A DNA stretch of 64,000 nt, from the NCBI RefSeq assembly GCF_025567345.1, contig NZ_JAOQJS010000004.1, forward strand, positions 186,001-250,000, given 5' to 3'. Under the pieces are notes generated by a model. That model ran no database searches and was not told where the DNA came from. It saw only the letters and a program-made list of their open reading frames with translations. Positions 37,389 through 45,970 of this stretch are shown here, in pieces. This DNA comes from Coprococcus ammoniilyticus (GTDB taxonomy: Bacteria > Bacillota > Clostridia > Lachnospirales > Lachnospiraceae). Made by a program: the position numbers and the translations under genes. Each line of letters begins with the position of its first letter. Position 1 is the first letter of the stretch.

Positions 37389-37955
37389 ATGGCAGAGATG
37401 ATCTCAGCAGGTGATTTCAGAAATGGTGTTACGATTGAATTTGAAGGAAATATTTATCAGATTATAGAGTTCCAGCATGTAAAGCCTGGTAAAGGTGCTG
37501 CATTTGTAAGAACAAAGCTTAAGAATATCAAGAGTGGTGGTGTTGTAGAAAAGACATTCCGTCCAACAGAGAAGTGCGAGAAGGCTCATATCGAAAGAAA
37601 AGATATGCAGTATCTGTACAATGATGGTGATCTTTACTACTTCATGGATCCGGAGACATACGATCAGATTCCATTGAATAAAGCAGCAATCGGAGATGCA
37701 TTAAAGTTCGTTAAGGAGAACGAGATCTGTAAGCTTGTTTCCCATAATGGTTCTGTATTTGGTGTAGAGCCACCATTATTTGTAGAATTACTGATCACAG
37801 AGTGCGAGCCTGGTGTAAAGGGTGATACAGCTACAGGTGCTACAAAGCCTTGTGTAGTTGAGACAGGAGCAACACTCTATGTTCCTTTATTTGTAAATGA
37901 AGGAGATACGATCAAGATCGATACACGTACAGGCGAGTATCTTTCAAGAGTTTAA
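37389..37955 (+). CDS. efp: Translation elongation factor P
   Basis: Rescues ribosomes stalled at proline-rich sequences by binding between the P and E sites. It has 188 residues in three beta domains. The tip loop reads KPGKGAAFVRTKLKN, with the lysine at about position 35 as the modification site; C-terminal ETGATLYVPLFVNEGDTIKIDTRTGEYLSRV-type sequence ends the protein as expected. AAGGAGG precedes ATG 37389. The 206 bases upstream contain A/T-rich sequence with TTGAAA and TATAAA only 15 bases apart, a weak promoter candidate. Confidence 0.96.
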   Translation: MAEMISAGDFRNGVTIEFEGNIYQIIEFQHVKPGKGAAFVRTKLKNIKSGGVVEKTFRPTEKCEKAHIERKDMQYLYNDGDLYYFMDPETYDQIPLNKAAIGDALKFVKENEICKLVSHNGSVFGVEPPLFVELLITECEPGVKGDTATGATKPCVVETGATLYVPLFVNEGDTIKIDTRTGEYLSRV

Positions 37956-37980
37956 TTCGATCAGAATATAAGAGAGATAG

Positions 37981-38011
37981 TAGGAGCTGGTCATATATGA
38001 TTAGGCTCCTA
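37981..38011 (+). terminator. Hairpin between efp and leuS
   Basis: TAGGAGC (37981-37987) pairs with GCTCCTA (38005-38011) around a 17-base loop, followed by a modest T-rich run. It may end efp or attenuate leuS. There is no room for a T-box leader before leuS. Confidence 0.45.
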
Positions 38012-38046
38012 TTACACTTTACAAACATTTTTCAGGAGGAAATGAC

Positions 38047-40464
38047 ATGGCAACAGCATATAATCATAAAGTTGTTGAGAAGAAGTGGCAGAAGGTCTGG
38101 GATGATAACAAGGCTTTTGCTGCAACAGATGATTACAGTAAACCAAAATATTACGCATTAGTTGAGTTCCCATATCCATCCGGACAGGGACTTCATGTTG
38201 GTCATCCAAGGCCATATACAGCACTCGATATTGTAGCCAGAAAGAGAAGAATGCAGGGCTATAATGTTCTTTATCCAATGGGTTGGGATGCATTTGGACT
38301 TCCGACCGAGAATTATGCGATCAAGAACAAGATCCATCCAAAGGAAGTAACAAAGAATAACGTAGCAAGATTTAAGGCACAGCTTCATTCCCTTGGATAT
38401 TCATTTGACTGGGATCGTGAGATCAATACAACGGATCCGGAATATTACAAATGGACACAGTGGATCTTCCTGAAGTTATTCAAGGCAGGTCTGGCATATA
38501 AGAAAGAAATGCCGATCAACTGGTGTACATCCTGTAAGGTTGGTCTTGCAAATGAGGAAGTTGTAAATGGTGTCTGTGAGCGTTGTGGTGCACCGGTTGT
38601 CCGTAAGGTCAAATCTGAATGGATGTTAAAGATCACAGAATATGCAGATAAGCTGATCGAAGGTCTCGATACTGTTGATTATATTGAGCGTGTGAAGGTA
38701 TCACAGAAGAACTGGATCGGACGTTCTACAGGTGCAGAAGTGGATTTCCAGATCAAAGGAAAAGAAGATAAGCTTCGTATCTACACAACCAGATGTGATA
38801 CATTATTTGGAGCAACCTATATGGTTGTATCACCGGAGCATCCATTGCTTGATAAATATAAAGATGAGATCAAGAACTGGTCTGAGATCGAAAGCTACAG
38901 AGAGCAGGCTGCCAGAAAGTCTGATTTTGAGCGTTCTGAGCTTGCAAAGGATAAGACCGGTGTAGCTATTGATGGTCTGGTAGCAATCAATCCTGTAAAT
39001 GAGAAAGAGATCCCGATCTGGGTATCCGATTATGTACTGATGTCATATGGTACAGGTGCGATCATGGCGGTTCCTGCACATGACGAAAGAGACTGGGAAT
39101 TTGCAAAGAAATTCAATCTGCCGCTGATTCAGGTTGTAGCAAAGGATGGAGAAGAAGTAGATATCAATGAAGCAGCATTTACAGATGTTGCAACAGGTGT
39201 TCTGATCAATTCCGGCTTCTTAAATGGTTTACAGGTAAAAGATGCAAAAGAGAAGATGATCGAGTTCCTGGAAGAAAAGAAAATCGGTAAGGCAAAAGTT
39301 AATTATAAGCTCCGTGACTGGGTTTTCTCCCGTCAGAGATACTGGGGCGAGCCAATTCCGATCATTCATTGTGATAAATGTGGCTATGTACCTCTTGATG
39401 AAAGTGAACTTCCGCTGATGCTTCCGGAGGTAGAGAGCTATATGCCAACGGATAATGGAGAATCTCCACTTGCAGCTATGACGGATTGGGTAAATGTGAA
39501 GTGCCCATGTTGTGGAGGTCCTGCAAAGCGTGAGACAGATACCATGCCTCAGTGGGCTGGTTCATCGTGGTATTTCTTGAGATACACGGATCCAAAGAAT
39601 ACAGAGGCACTTGCAAGCAAGGAAGCATTAAAATACTGGCTGCCGGTTGACTGGTACAATGGTGGTATGGAGCATACAACACTTCATCTGCTTTATTCCA
39701 GATTCTGGCATAAATTCCTGTATGATCAGGGCGTTGTTCCTACACCGGAACCATATCAGAAGCGTACTTCCCATGGTATGATCCTTGGTGAGAATGGCGA
39801 GAAGATGAGTAAGTCCAGAGGAAATGTTGTAAATCCGGATGATATTGTAAATGCATATGGTGCAGATACATTAAGAACATATGAGATGTTCATTGGAGCC
39901 TTTGATCTTGCTGCATCATGGTCAGATGATGGTGTAAAGGGATGTCGTCGTTTCCTTGAGAGAGTATGGAAACTGCAGGATATCGTAGTAGATGGTGATG
40001 CTTACTCTAAGGATATGGAGACAAAGATGCATCAGACGATCAAGAAGGTTTCAACTGACTTTGAGAATCTGAAGTATAATACAGCTATTGCTGCTATGAT
40101 GGCACTTGTAAATGATTTCTATAAGAAGAATGCAGTGACAAAGGGTGAGATGAAGACACTCCTTACATTATTGAATCCGGTTGCACCACATATCACAGAG
40201 GAAATGTGGAGTATTCTTGGTTACGATGGATATCTTTATCAGGCATCATGGCCAACATTTGATGAGGCAAAGACTGTTGAGTCTACAGTAGAGATTGCAG
40301 TCCAGATCAATGGTAAGATGAAAGCAACTCTTTCAATCAATAAGGCTGATCCAAAGGATGATGTTATTGCAAAGGCAAAAGAAGCTATCGCAGACAAGCT
40401 GACTGGCAATATCGTAAAAGAAATTTATGTACCGGGAAGAATTGTAAACATTGTGATGAAATAA
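38047..40464 (+). CDS. leuS: Leucyl-tRNA synthetase
   Basis: Class Ia synthetase that charges tRNA-Leu and edits misactivated amino acids. The 805-residue length is normal for the bacterial form. The HIGH motif appears as HVGH in PYPSGQGLHVGHPRPYT, the KMSKS motif as KMSKSRGN, and zinc-site cysteines as CTSCK/CERC and CDKC/CPCC. The CP1 editing domain holds YTTRCDTLFGATYMV and the universally conserved editing region. AGGAGG precedes ATG 38047. It is followed by a duplicated palindromic terminator. Confidence 0.97.
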   Translation: MATAYNHKVVEKKWQKVWDDNKAFAATDDYSKPKYYALVEFPYPSGQGLHVGHPRPYTALDIVARKRRMQGYNVLYPMGWDAFGLPTENYAIKNKIHPKEVTKNNVARFKAQLHSLGYSFDWDREINTTDPEYYKWTQWIFLKLFKAGLAYKKEMPINWCTSCKVGLANEEVVNGVCERCGAPVVRKVKSEWMLKITEYADKLIEGLDTVDYIERVKVSQKNWIGRSTGAEVDFQIKGKEDKLRIYTTRCDTLFGATYMVVSPEHPLLDKYKDEIKNWSEIESYREQAARKSDFERSELAKDKTGVAIDGLVAINPVNEKEIPIWVSDYVLMSYGTGAIMAVPAHDERDWEFAKKFNLPLIQVVAKDGEEVDINEAAFTDVATGVLINSGFLNGLQVKDAKEKMIEFLEEKKIGKAKVNYKLRDWVFSRQRYWGEPIPIIHCDKCGYVPLDESELPLMLPEVESYMPTDNGESPLAAMTDWVNVKCPCCGGPAKRETDTMPQWAGSSWYFLRYTDPKNTEALASKEALKYWLPVDWYNGGMEHTTLHLLYSRFWHKFLYDQGVVPTPEPYQKRTSHGMILGENGEKMSKSRGNVVNPDDIVNAYGADTLRTYEMFIGAFDLAASWSDDGVKGCRRFLERVWKLQDIVVDGDAYSKDMETKMHQTIKKVSTDFENLKYNTAIAAMMALVNDFYKKNAVTKGEMKTLLTLLNPVAPHITEEMWSILGYDGYLYQASWPTFDEAKTVESTVEIAVQINGKMKATLSINKADPKDDVIAKAKEAIADKLTGNIVKEIYVPGRIVNIVMK

Positions 40465-40475
40465 ATCTGTCAAGC

Positions 40476-40517
40476 AAATAAGCAGTGTGCCTGCAAGGCA
40501 GGCAAAGCTGCTTATTT
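40476..40517. repeat. Palindromic repeat copy 1, terminator of leuS
   Basis: Outer arms AAATAAGCAG (40476-40485) and CTGCTTATTT (40508-40517) enclose an inner 7-bp stem TGCCTGC/GCAGGCA (40488-40494, 40498-40504). The A/T flanks let it act as a bidirectional intrinsic terminator, here for leuS. It is identical to copy 2 (40636-40677) except for one base in 42. Confidence 0.88.
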
Positions 40518-40531
40518 ATTTGACGGAAAAA

Positions 40532-40612
40532 ACAACATAAGCATGTAGAGCGGATGCTCGGAATGCGCATGTTGTGGGATGATTTCGGGAGTTCGAAGAA
40601 CGTAGAAATCAT
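40532..40612. other. Two interrupted stem-loops between the palindromic repeats
   Basis: ACAACAT/ATGTTGT (40532-40538, 40569-40575) encloses GCAT/ATGC and GAGC/GCTC in register, forming one long interrupted stem. ATGATTTC/GAAATCAT (40579-40586, 40605-40612) encloses GTTC/GAAC. With the flanking repeats this makes four consecutive foldback structures in about 200 bases with no gene. Confidence 0.6.
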
Positions 40613-40635
40613 ATTATTTCATAAATATAAATACA

Positions 40636-40677
40636 AAATAAGCAGTGAGCCTGCAAGGCAGGCAAAGCTGCTTATTT
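40636..40677. repeat. Palindromic repeat copy 2, terminator of the minus-strand gene
   Basis: Same 42-base palindrome as at 40476-40517, in the same orientation, with one T-to-A change that shortens the inner stem to 6 bp. On the minus strand it is directly followed by a T-rich run and lies five bases after the stop of the 40683-40940 gene. Confidence 0.88.
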
Positions 40678-40682
40678 ATATT

Positions 40683-40940
40683 TTACAGGAAATTACGAAA
40701 CATGGCGATCTTCTGGCGTTCAGCAGGGGAAGCCTGTTCCATCATAATATCCATGATGAGATTGGATTCCTCTTTTGAGAAAGAAAGATTACGTTTTTGA
40801 AGCTCCCGGTTTAACTGCATGATCTGAGGAAACATCTGTTCCATAGTAGCATTGTGGGAACCGTTTGCAAGTTCCAGAATAATCTGACGTTTCAGGGGCA
40901 TAAGGTTTTTCAGACGGGGATCGTTTTCAAATTGATTCAT
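40683..40940 (-). CDS. Small hypothetical protein, 85 residues
   Basis: I do not recognise this protein. It is 85 residues, helical and Met/Gln-rich (MEQMFPQIMQLNRELQKRN; LIMDIMMEQASPAERQKIAMFRNFL), with no membrane segment or cysteine. It starts 77 bases after the 203-residue gene upstream on the same strand. The two share a similar short element (RQIILELANG here, LFLLEAILPFVEG there), suggesting distant kinship. A Shine-Dalgarno-like AAAGGA lies 13 bases upstream, rather far. Context with a Cys/Gly-rich protein hints at a sporulation or surface role, which is speculative. Confidence 0.65.
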   Translation of the reverse strand: MNQFENDPRLKNLMPLKRQIILELANGSHNATMEQMFPQIMQLNRELQKRNLSFSKEESNLIMDIMMEQASPAERQKIAMFRNFL

Positions 40941-41017
40941 GGCAATGGATCGTCCTTTCTGTTTTATAGGATTTATTTTGATTCCGGTTATATGTATTTA
41001 TAATCTATAATGACCGG

Positions 41018-41629
41018 TCAGGTTGCAGACCGGGTGTTCGTGTCGTATTCCTGTAACAACTGCATGATGTGATCTATGGAATTGTCGCTATGTTGGGATA
41101 ATGATTGATCAGTCGTACTGGTATTTTTCGTGTTTTCATGTGTGGAGGAATCGTGAATTTTCTCATCTGTTCTGTTCCCCTGTATGGACGGATTATTATT
41201 TGTATATTCTGTATCTGTGGATATAGATGTGTTATCCGGTTCAGCTTGAACGGTTTGGTCATAAGCCTGGAAAATGCTTTGAAAATCCGGAAACTCAGAA
41301 TCGGTCCGGTTCATGGCATTCATAACCTGCATCATATTCATTGCCTGCTGCATATTTTTCATCTGATCGGCGATATCCGGAAAGCCACACTGGGCCAGCG
41401 ATGCCAGAATATCATTTTGATTATGAAGATCACGGTTGAAATCACACTGACGGATATAGGACTGATTGTTGATCACACGCATGATCTGTTGGAGTTCCAT
41501 CATTTTCAGATAGATAACGAGTGGCATGCGCATAGGTCCTTCCACAAAGGGTAGGATTGCTTCCAGAAGAAACAGACGGTCATCCGATATTAATTTGTCA
41601 AGTGGATGGGAGTGCGGAATCTGATTCAT
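41018..41629 (-). CDS. Hypothetical protein with helical N-terminus and polar tail
   Basis: Not recognised. The 203 residues have a Leu/Met-rich helical N-terminal half (LISDDRLFLLEAILPFVEG, MQQAMNMMQVMNAMNR). The C-terminal half from about 120 is Asn/Thr/Ser/Asp-rich and likely disordered, followed by a short amphipathic end (IDHIMQLLQEYDTN). No signal peptide. AAGGAGG sits just before ATG 41629. It is upstream of, and probably co-transcribed with, the 85-residue gene. The Met-rich repeats and context suggest an assembly or coat-related protein, with low certainty. Confidence 0.65.
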   Translation of the reverse strand: MNQIPHSHPLDKLISDDRLFLLEAILPFVEGPMRMPLVIYLKMMELQQIMRVINNQSYIRQCDFNRDLHNQNDILASLAQCGFPDIADQMKNMQQAMNMMQVMNAMNRTDSEFPDFQSIFQAYDQTVQAEPDNTSISTDTEYTNNNPSIQGNRTDEKIHDSSTHENTKNTSTTDQSLSQHSDNSIDHIMQLLQEYDTNTRSAT

Positions 41630-41899
41630 GGAAACCTCCTTATGAGTACTGTGATACGGATGTTTCCGGATGGTTAGCCGGTTACCCGTTTTCTGTTATA
41701 AGTTTCATAGTGTTATTTATGAATAGTCAGGTGTAATTATGCATAATAAACAGAAAATGGATGCTGCAAGAATAACCGGAACTGCCAGCGGTAAGGCATG
41801 GGACAATTCCGGTAGCATGCTTGTTATATTGGTGAAATGGTCACTGATCGCATTTCATATGTTCCCGCATCATTTTGAAATGAAAGGGAATGGTTGCTG
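41630..41899. other. 270-base gap upstream of the 203-residue gene
   Basis: No gene or clear terminator was recognised here. The stretch must hold the promoter of the minus-strand pair. CATAAATAA on the minus strand vaguely resembles a SigK -10, but no matching -35 is correctly spaced, so no promoter is called. Confidence 0.3.
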
Positions 41900-42151
41900 T
41901 TAGCATCCACAGCCACAACCGCAGTCATTTCCATTGCCGCATCCACCACAGCAGCAAAGGAGAATCAGGATGATCCAGATGCAGTCACAGCCATTACTTC
42001 CGCCGCCACAGCCACAGTCATTTCCAAAACCATTTCCGCAGCAGGAGAAGAGAAGAAGAAGGATGATGATGCAAGAGCAGCTGCTGCCTCCACCAAAACC
42101 AAACATTCCATTTTTTCCACAACCGCACTGTGTTGCTGATAAATCACTCAT
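41900..42151 (-). CDS. Cys/Gly-rich small protein (high-cysteine, chorion-like type)
   Basis: 83 residues, dominated by Cys and Gly (GCGGGSNGCDC, CGGCGNGNDCGCGCGC at the end), with two hydrophobic blocks (IIILLLLFSCC and IWIILILLCCC). Proteins of this composition in Clostridia are annotated as chorion-class high-cysteine or sporulation-associated proteins; cysteine cross-linking into the spore coat is a plausible but unproven role. ATG 42151 is preceded by GGAGG (revcomp of 42160-42164). The plus-strand frames overlapping it are low-complexity shadows. Confidence 0.75.
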   Translation of the reverse strand: MSDLSATQCGCGKNGMFGFGGGSSCSCIIILLLLFSCCGNGFGNDCGCGGGSNGCDCIWIILILLCCCGGCGNGNDCGCGCGC

Positions 42152-42227
42152 GGTAAATACCTCCAATTTTCTTTATGCTATAGAGTATTCCGGGGAAAGA
42201 CAAATGTGACAAAAATACAAAAACAAT

Positions 42228-42256
42228 ATACGAAAAAACCATAGATATGATATAAT
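42228..42256 (+). promoter_or_regulatory. Extended -10 promoter for the zinc-ribbon operon
   Basis: TG-A-TATAAT (42248-42256) is a near-ideal extended -10. The -35 region (around 42228-42233) is poor. The 5' leader of about 110 bases contains a small hairpin GTGAG/CTCAC near 42302-42318. Confidence 0.5.
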
Positions 42257-42373
42257 GGTGAAGAATCGCTTGCTTGTAAGGACGATTTTTCGAATGCATT
42301 GAGTGAGTTATGCTCACGAAATAATGAACGCAAAAGCGCTTATAAAGGGGTAAAAACAGGAGAAGATAACAGT

Positions 42374-43360
42374 ATGATTTATAAATGTGTAAACTGTGGT
42401 GGAAATGTTGTATTTGATCCACAAAGTGGACATATGAAATGCCTGAGCTGTGGTGGAAGTGACTGTGAGCAGAGTATACCGTCGGAGACACCGATGATCT
42501 GTCCGTCCTGCGGATCACAGATCACATATCGGAATGAATATGGTTCAGCAGGAAAATGTCCAGCCTGTGGTACATTTCTGATCAGAGATGACTTTGTGGT
42601 GTATCCGTATGGACCGGATATGATCCTGCCATTTAAGTTTTCAAAACATCTGGCAGAAGAGAAGCTAAAGGAAGAATTTGGAAAAAAGTTATTCCTGCCA
42701 GCGGACTTTTTATCGACAAAGACACTGGAAAAGCTTCGGGGAGTATATGTTCCATTCTGGATATATGATTTTGATTCCAATGTTGATTATACCGCAATTG
42801 GTACGAAGGTGCGGACATGGACATCCGGAGACAGGAGATACACGGAGACATCTTATTTTGATGTATACCGGAAATTGCATATCAAATACAACGGAATTCC
42901 GGTTGATGCATCAGTCGAGATGCCGGATGGAATTATGGACCTGATGGAGCCTTATGGATATGATGCGCTGTTAAAGCATGATAATAAGTTCATGTCAGGC
43001 TTTGAGGCAGAGGTTTATAATTATACCCCAGATCAGTTATCCGGACGTGCGGTTAAAAAGATCAACGATACATCCATGGAGTGGGCAAAAAGTGAAGCCA
43101 GTGGATATAATTCGTTGTTGACTAAAAACATGAATGCCAATAATCAGTTGCTTGGAAATAAATTTGCTTTGATGCCGGTGTGGATTTATGAATATCGGTA
43201 TCAAGGACAGAATTATATGTTTTATGTAAATGGCCAGACTGGAAAGTGTGTTGGAACTCCGCCAAGAAGTGTCAGCCGTGCAATCGGACTGACAGCAGCA
43301 TTTGCTGCATCGGTTGCGGCTTGTGCCAGTGGAATTGCTATGCTTCTGGAGGTGTTGTAA
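42374..43360 (+). CDS. TFIIB-type zinc-ribbon protein, membrane-associated
   Basis: 328 residues. The N-terminus has two zinc ribbons (YKCVNCGGNVVFDP with MKCLSCGG, and MICPSCGSQITY with KCPACGTFL). A middle region of about 200 residues has VYVPFWIYDFDSNVDYTAIG, and a hydrophobic C-terminal segment (about 300-325) is likely membrane-inserted. Function is unknown. ATG 42374 is chosen because the zinc ribbon begins there and AGGAG is 11 bases upstream; the longer frame adds 25 unlikely residues. It abuts the TPM gene (stop and next start adjacent), forming a three-gene operon. Confidence 0.78.
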   Translation: MIYKCVNCGGNVVFDPQSGHMKCLSCGGSDCEQSIPSETPMICPSCGSQITYRNEYGSAGKCPACGTFLIRDDFVVYPYGPDMILPFKFSKHLAEEKLKEEFGKKLFLPADFLSTKTLEKLRGVYVPFWIYDFDSNVDYTAIGTKVRTWTSGDRRYTETSYFDVYRKLHIKYNGIPVDASVEMPDGIMDLMEPYGYDALLKHDNKFMSGFEAEVYNYTPDQLSGRAVKKINDTSMEWAKSEASGYNSLLTKNMNANNQLLGNKFALMPVWIYEYRYQGQNYMFYVNGQTGKCVGTPPRSVSRAIGLTAAFAASVAACASGIAMLLEVL

Positions 43361-44251
43361 ATGAAAAAATTCAGGATAACAGTTCTTATATTATTTGCGA
43401 TCGGTATTGTATTTATGATCATGGGACTGATCGTTTCAAACAGCAATCTGAAGCATGATGCACGGAGTAATACGGAATGCAGGACAGATCAGCGTGTGTT
43501 TGATTATGCAGATAAACTGACAGGCAATGAGGAACAGTCACTGGAAAAAAAGATTGCAAAATGGGAAGACAAAACAGGCATGGATATCGTTGTAATGACG
43601 ATCGATAATGCACAGGCACAGAGTATGTTCGGTACTTATATGGACGATACTTATTATGAAGAATTTGAGGCAATCAAGACAGTTGCCAAGAGCTTCAGTG
43701 AGCAGGAACGCTTTGGTTGGGAAAACTGGGAATACAACCCACAAAGTAACCGGAGCACCAGCGATGGCTATGTACCAAGCGACAGCATCATTATAGCTGC
43801 AAATTATGAAGCTGGTGATGTATGGATGAGCACAACAGGAACAAGAGTCAGAGCAAGGATCAGTGATTCCAAAGCATCCAGCCTAACAGAGAAAGGTGGC
43901 AAGTACCTGAGAGAGGATGCAGAGAAGGGGTTTGCAACTATGATCCAGGGGGCGGTACAGTGTATGAAGAGCTCCAGTGGTGGCGGCCTGAAGATTCCCC
44001 CATTTTATATTGTGATTCTGGTGTTGATCTGTGGAGCTATATTCTTTATAACGAATATGTCAAAGAAGGCAGGCGAAACGACAACTAATCTGAATACATA
44101 TGTAAATGGAAATGCGCAGGTACTGGACAGAAGGGATATATTTGTCCGCAAGGAAGTTACCAGTGTTAAGATCGAATCATCCAGCAGCGGCGGAGGCGGC
44201 AGCAGCGGTGGAGGAGGCGGCAGCCACGGTGGTGGCGGAAGCCATTTTTAA
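43361..44251 (+). CDS. TPM (YgcG-like) domain membrane protein
   Basis: 296 residues: N-terminal membrane helix or signal anchor (about 5-27), an extracytoplasmic TPM domain (VFDYADKLTGNEEQSLEKKI and GMDIVVMTIDNAQ), a second membrane helix (about 210-230), and a Gly/Ser/His tail (GGGGSSGGGGGSHGGGGSHF). TPM proteins have been linked to phosphatase activity or membrane-protein assembly; catalytic activity here is not shown. The low-complexity tail is common in YgcG relatives. Start immediately follows the upstream stop. Confidence 0.85.
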   Translation: MKKFRITVLILFAIGIVFMIMGLIVSNSNLKHDARSNTECRTDQRVFDYADKLTGNEEQSLEKKIAKWEDKTGMDIVVMTIDNAQAQSMFGTYMDDTYYEEFEAIKTVAKSFSEQERFGWENWEYNPQSNRSTSDGYVPSDSIIIAANYEAGDVWMSTTGTRVRARISDSKASSLTEKGGKYLREDAEKGFATMIQGAVQCMKSSSGGGLKIPPFYIVILVLICGAIFFITNMSKKAGETTTNLNTYVNGNAQVLDRRDIFVRKEVTSVKIESSSSGGGGSSGGGGGSHGGGGSHF

Positions 44252-44257
44252 AACGAA

Positions 44258-45184
44258 ATGCTAGAGAACAAGAAGTTAAATATATTATTATTAAAGAATA
44301 CAGGAATGTCATTACTGCCTACGATCGTGATCATGTTGCTGATCGTTGGCGGTATGCGGCATTTTCATCTGTTGAATAATCTGGATTTTTATCATGTGGA
44401 TGATCCGCAGCAATTAGGAGTCTTATATGATGCAGGCACCACTAATGTAGAAATGCGGTTTCAGAAGCTGACCTATATGGGATACGATTATGAGATAGAT
44501 GGAGAACGGGTAGGCGGTTATTATTATGTCTGGGTAAATGGTAAATTTATGGTTGTTCTGCTTGACAGTGATGAGACGATCATCTGTGATTATCTGGTGC
44601 AGGGACAGTTGAAGAAGGATCCTGCGGCATATAATTATATATTGTCAGAATGTGCGGAGAGTGTAGGAATCGAACAGCAGCAGTTAGAGACTATCACATA
44701 CGATTATCTGATCAGTGAGGTGGATTATCCAAAGACATTTTATATGATCGTAAAGGCTGCGTTGATCATTGCATTTGCAGTGATTATATTATCGATCATT
44801 GAGGGAATTGTATACTGGTTTTATCCATGGAAGCATCCACAGATTCGTCAGATGAAAGGATATCGTGACAAGAAGCTGTTAACAGGAGATATTAACCGTC
44901 AGTTGCATGATGCACTGGTTTATGAAACAGGAAATTGTTATGTGACCAGAAAATATCTGGTAATCTGGACCCCATTCCGGACGGATATCATTGTGCTGCG
45001 GGATATCGATGTGGTTTCCAGACATAAGGAAACAAAGAAAATACTGCCATGGATGCCGCCGCGGGATGTGTACAAGCTGATCATTTCAAATGCAAATGGT
45101 GCAATATTTGAGCATGATTTTCATGATGAGAAGATCCTGGATACAATATTGCCATATATACAAAAGAAAAAACGGGACAGATAG
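44258..45184 (+). CDS. Two-helix membrane protein of unknown function (possibly DUF6709)
   Basis: 308 residues with one membrane helix near 17-35 and another near 164-188 (ALIIAFAVIILSIIEGIVYWF), an extracytoplasmic loop between them and a cytoplasmic C-terminal domain (YVTRKYLVIWTPFRTDIIVLRDIDVVSRH) of PH-like character by eye. No catalytic motif is seen. It starts six bases after the TPM stop without a strong ribosome site, indicating translational coupling. The DUF label is from memory and unverified. It completes the zinc-ribbon/TPM operon. Confidence 0.72.
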   Translation: MLENKKLNILLLKNTGMSLLPTIVIMLLIVGGMRHFHLLNNLDFYHVDDPQQLGVLYDAGTTNVEMRFQKLTYMGYDYEIDGERVGGYYYVWVNGKFMVVLLDSDETIICDYLVQGQLKKDPAAYNYILSECAESVGIEQQQLETITYDYLISEVDYPKTFYMIVKAALIIAFAVIILSIIEGIVYWFYPWKHPQIRQMKGYRDKKLLTGDINRQLHDALVYETGNCYVTRKYLVIWTPFRTDIIVLRDIDVVSRHKETKKILPWMPPRDVYKLIISNANGAIFEHDFHDEKILDTILPYIQKKKRDR

Positions 45185-45224
45185 GATAACACAGTGGAGT
45201 GTTACCGGGTCTGCCCCGTTTTTT
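45171..45224 (+). terminator. Intrinsic terminator after the TPM operon
   Basis: AACGGG (45171-45176, in the last codons) pairs with CCCGTT (45215-45220), enclosing an inner stem of TAACAC with GTGTTA, and is followed by a run of Ts. Confidence 0.7.
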
Positions 45225-45261
45225 AATAGCTATACTGCAAAGCAATCATTTGGTGATGTGC

Positions 45262-45678
45262 TTATACATCCAGTTTGTCCTGTTCTTCGATCACATCGAG
45301 ATCCTCTGATACATCGGATAAGCCTTCATTTTCATAAAGAATCGGGCTTTCAATTTCTTCTGTAACAGTGGCTGCTTCTTCAGTGGAATGTTCTGTTTCC
45401 TCCGGTTTGGCATTATCTGCCGAAATGTCAGAGGTGTTTTCTGACTGCTGATCGATTGTTCCTTCCACAGGAGCATCATCTAAAGAGAAATAATTACGCT
45501 CCGGTTCTTCCTTTGCAGGCATTTTTTCTTTAATCGTATTTTTTACTTTCTCTACCTTGTCATCCATATCCAATGACTGGTATACAGTAGAATTTTTAAT
45601 CTTATCCCGGAATACATAGCAAACACCGCCGATCGCAGCGATCGTAGCAGCGGCTTTGAATAATTTACCTTTTCCCAT
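45262..45678 (-). CDS. Small single-helix anchored acidic protein
   Basis: 138 residues. The short basic start MGKGKLFKAAATIAAIGG leads into a membrane-like helix (about 6-24). A charged segment follows (DDKVEKVKNTIKEK), then a long acidic, Glu/Asp/Ser/Thr-rich tail that is probably disordered. The layout is like YtxH-type anchored proteins, but no family is certain. AAGGAGA lies nine bases before ATG 45678. It is monocistronic, convergent with the TPM operon and divergent from the MutS-like gene. Confidence 0.7.
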   Translation of the reverse strand: MGKGKLFKAAATIAAIGGVCYVFRDKIKNSTVYQSLDMDDKVEKVKNTIKEKMPAKEEPERNYFSLDDAPVEGTIDQQSENTSDISADNAKPEETEHSTEEAATVTEEIESPILYENEGLSDVSEDLDVIEEQDKLDV

Positions 45679-45817
45679 AATACATAATCTCCTTTATATA
45701 TGATGTAAAGTCGTTATAAATAACGTTTCCATAATTTTAATATGTATACACGGAAAAAGCAAGAAAACAATGATAAACAAAAAGGGAATGCAGGCAGATT
45801 TCACGAACTTTTAACAT

Positions 45818-45846
45818 TTGCCTGATAAGATGAAGTATGCTATAGT
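45818..45846 (+). promoter_or_regulatory. Putative sigma-A promoter for the MutS-like gene
   Basis: TTGCCT (45818-45823), 17-base spacer, TATAGT (45841-45846), 125 bases before ATG 45971. Confidence 0.5.
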
Positions 45847-45970
45847 TTTGAAAGATATATGATCGTATATTGATCAGCGTGAGGATTTTCCTGGAAGAGG
45901 ATTGAAAGGACATATATGAAGATAAAATTAAGAACAAATAAAAATAGCAGAGATCAGAGGGGGAAGAAAA

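Noticed and set aside
37956..38046. T-box leader before leuS
   Set aside because: The gap is only 91 bases, with no T-box sequence; only a small hairpin is present.
41894..42209. Plus-strand frames opposite the Cys/Gly-rich gene (Ala/Thr-rich and Pro/Gln-rich)
   Set aside because: Low-complexity mirrors of a repetitive gene; the minus frame has the ribosome site and a family-like sequence.
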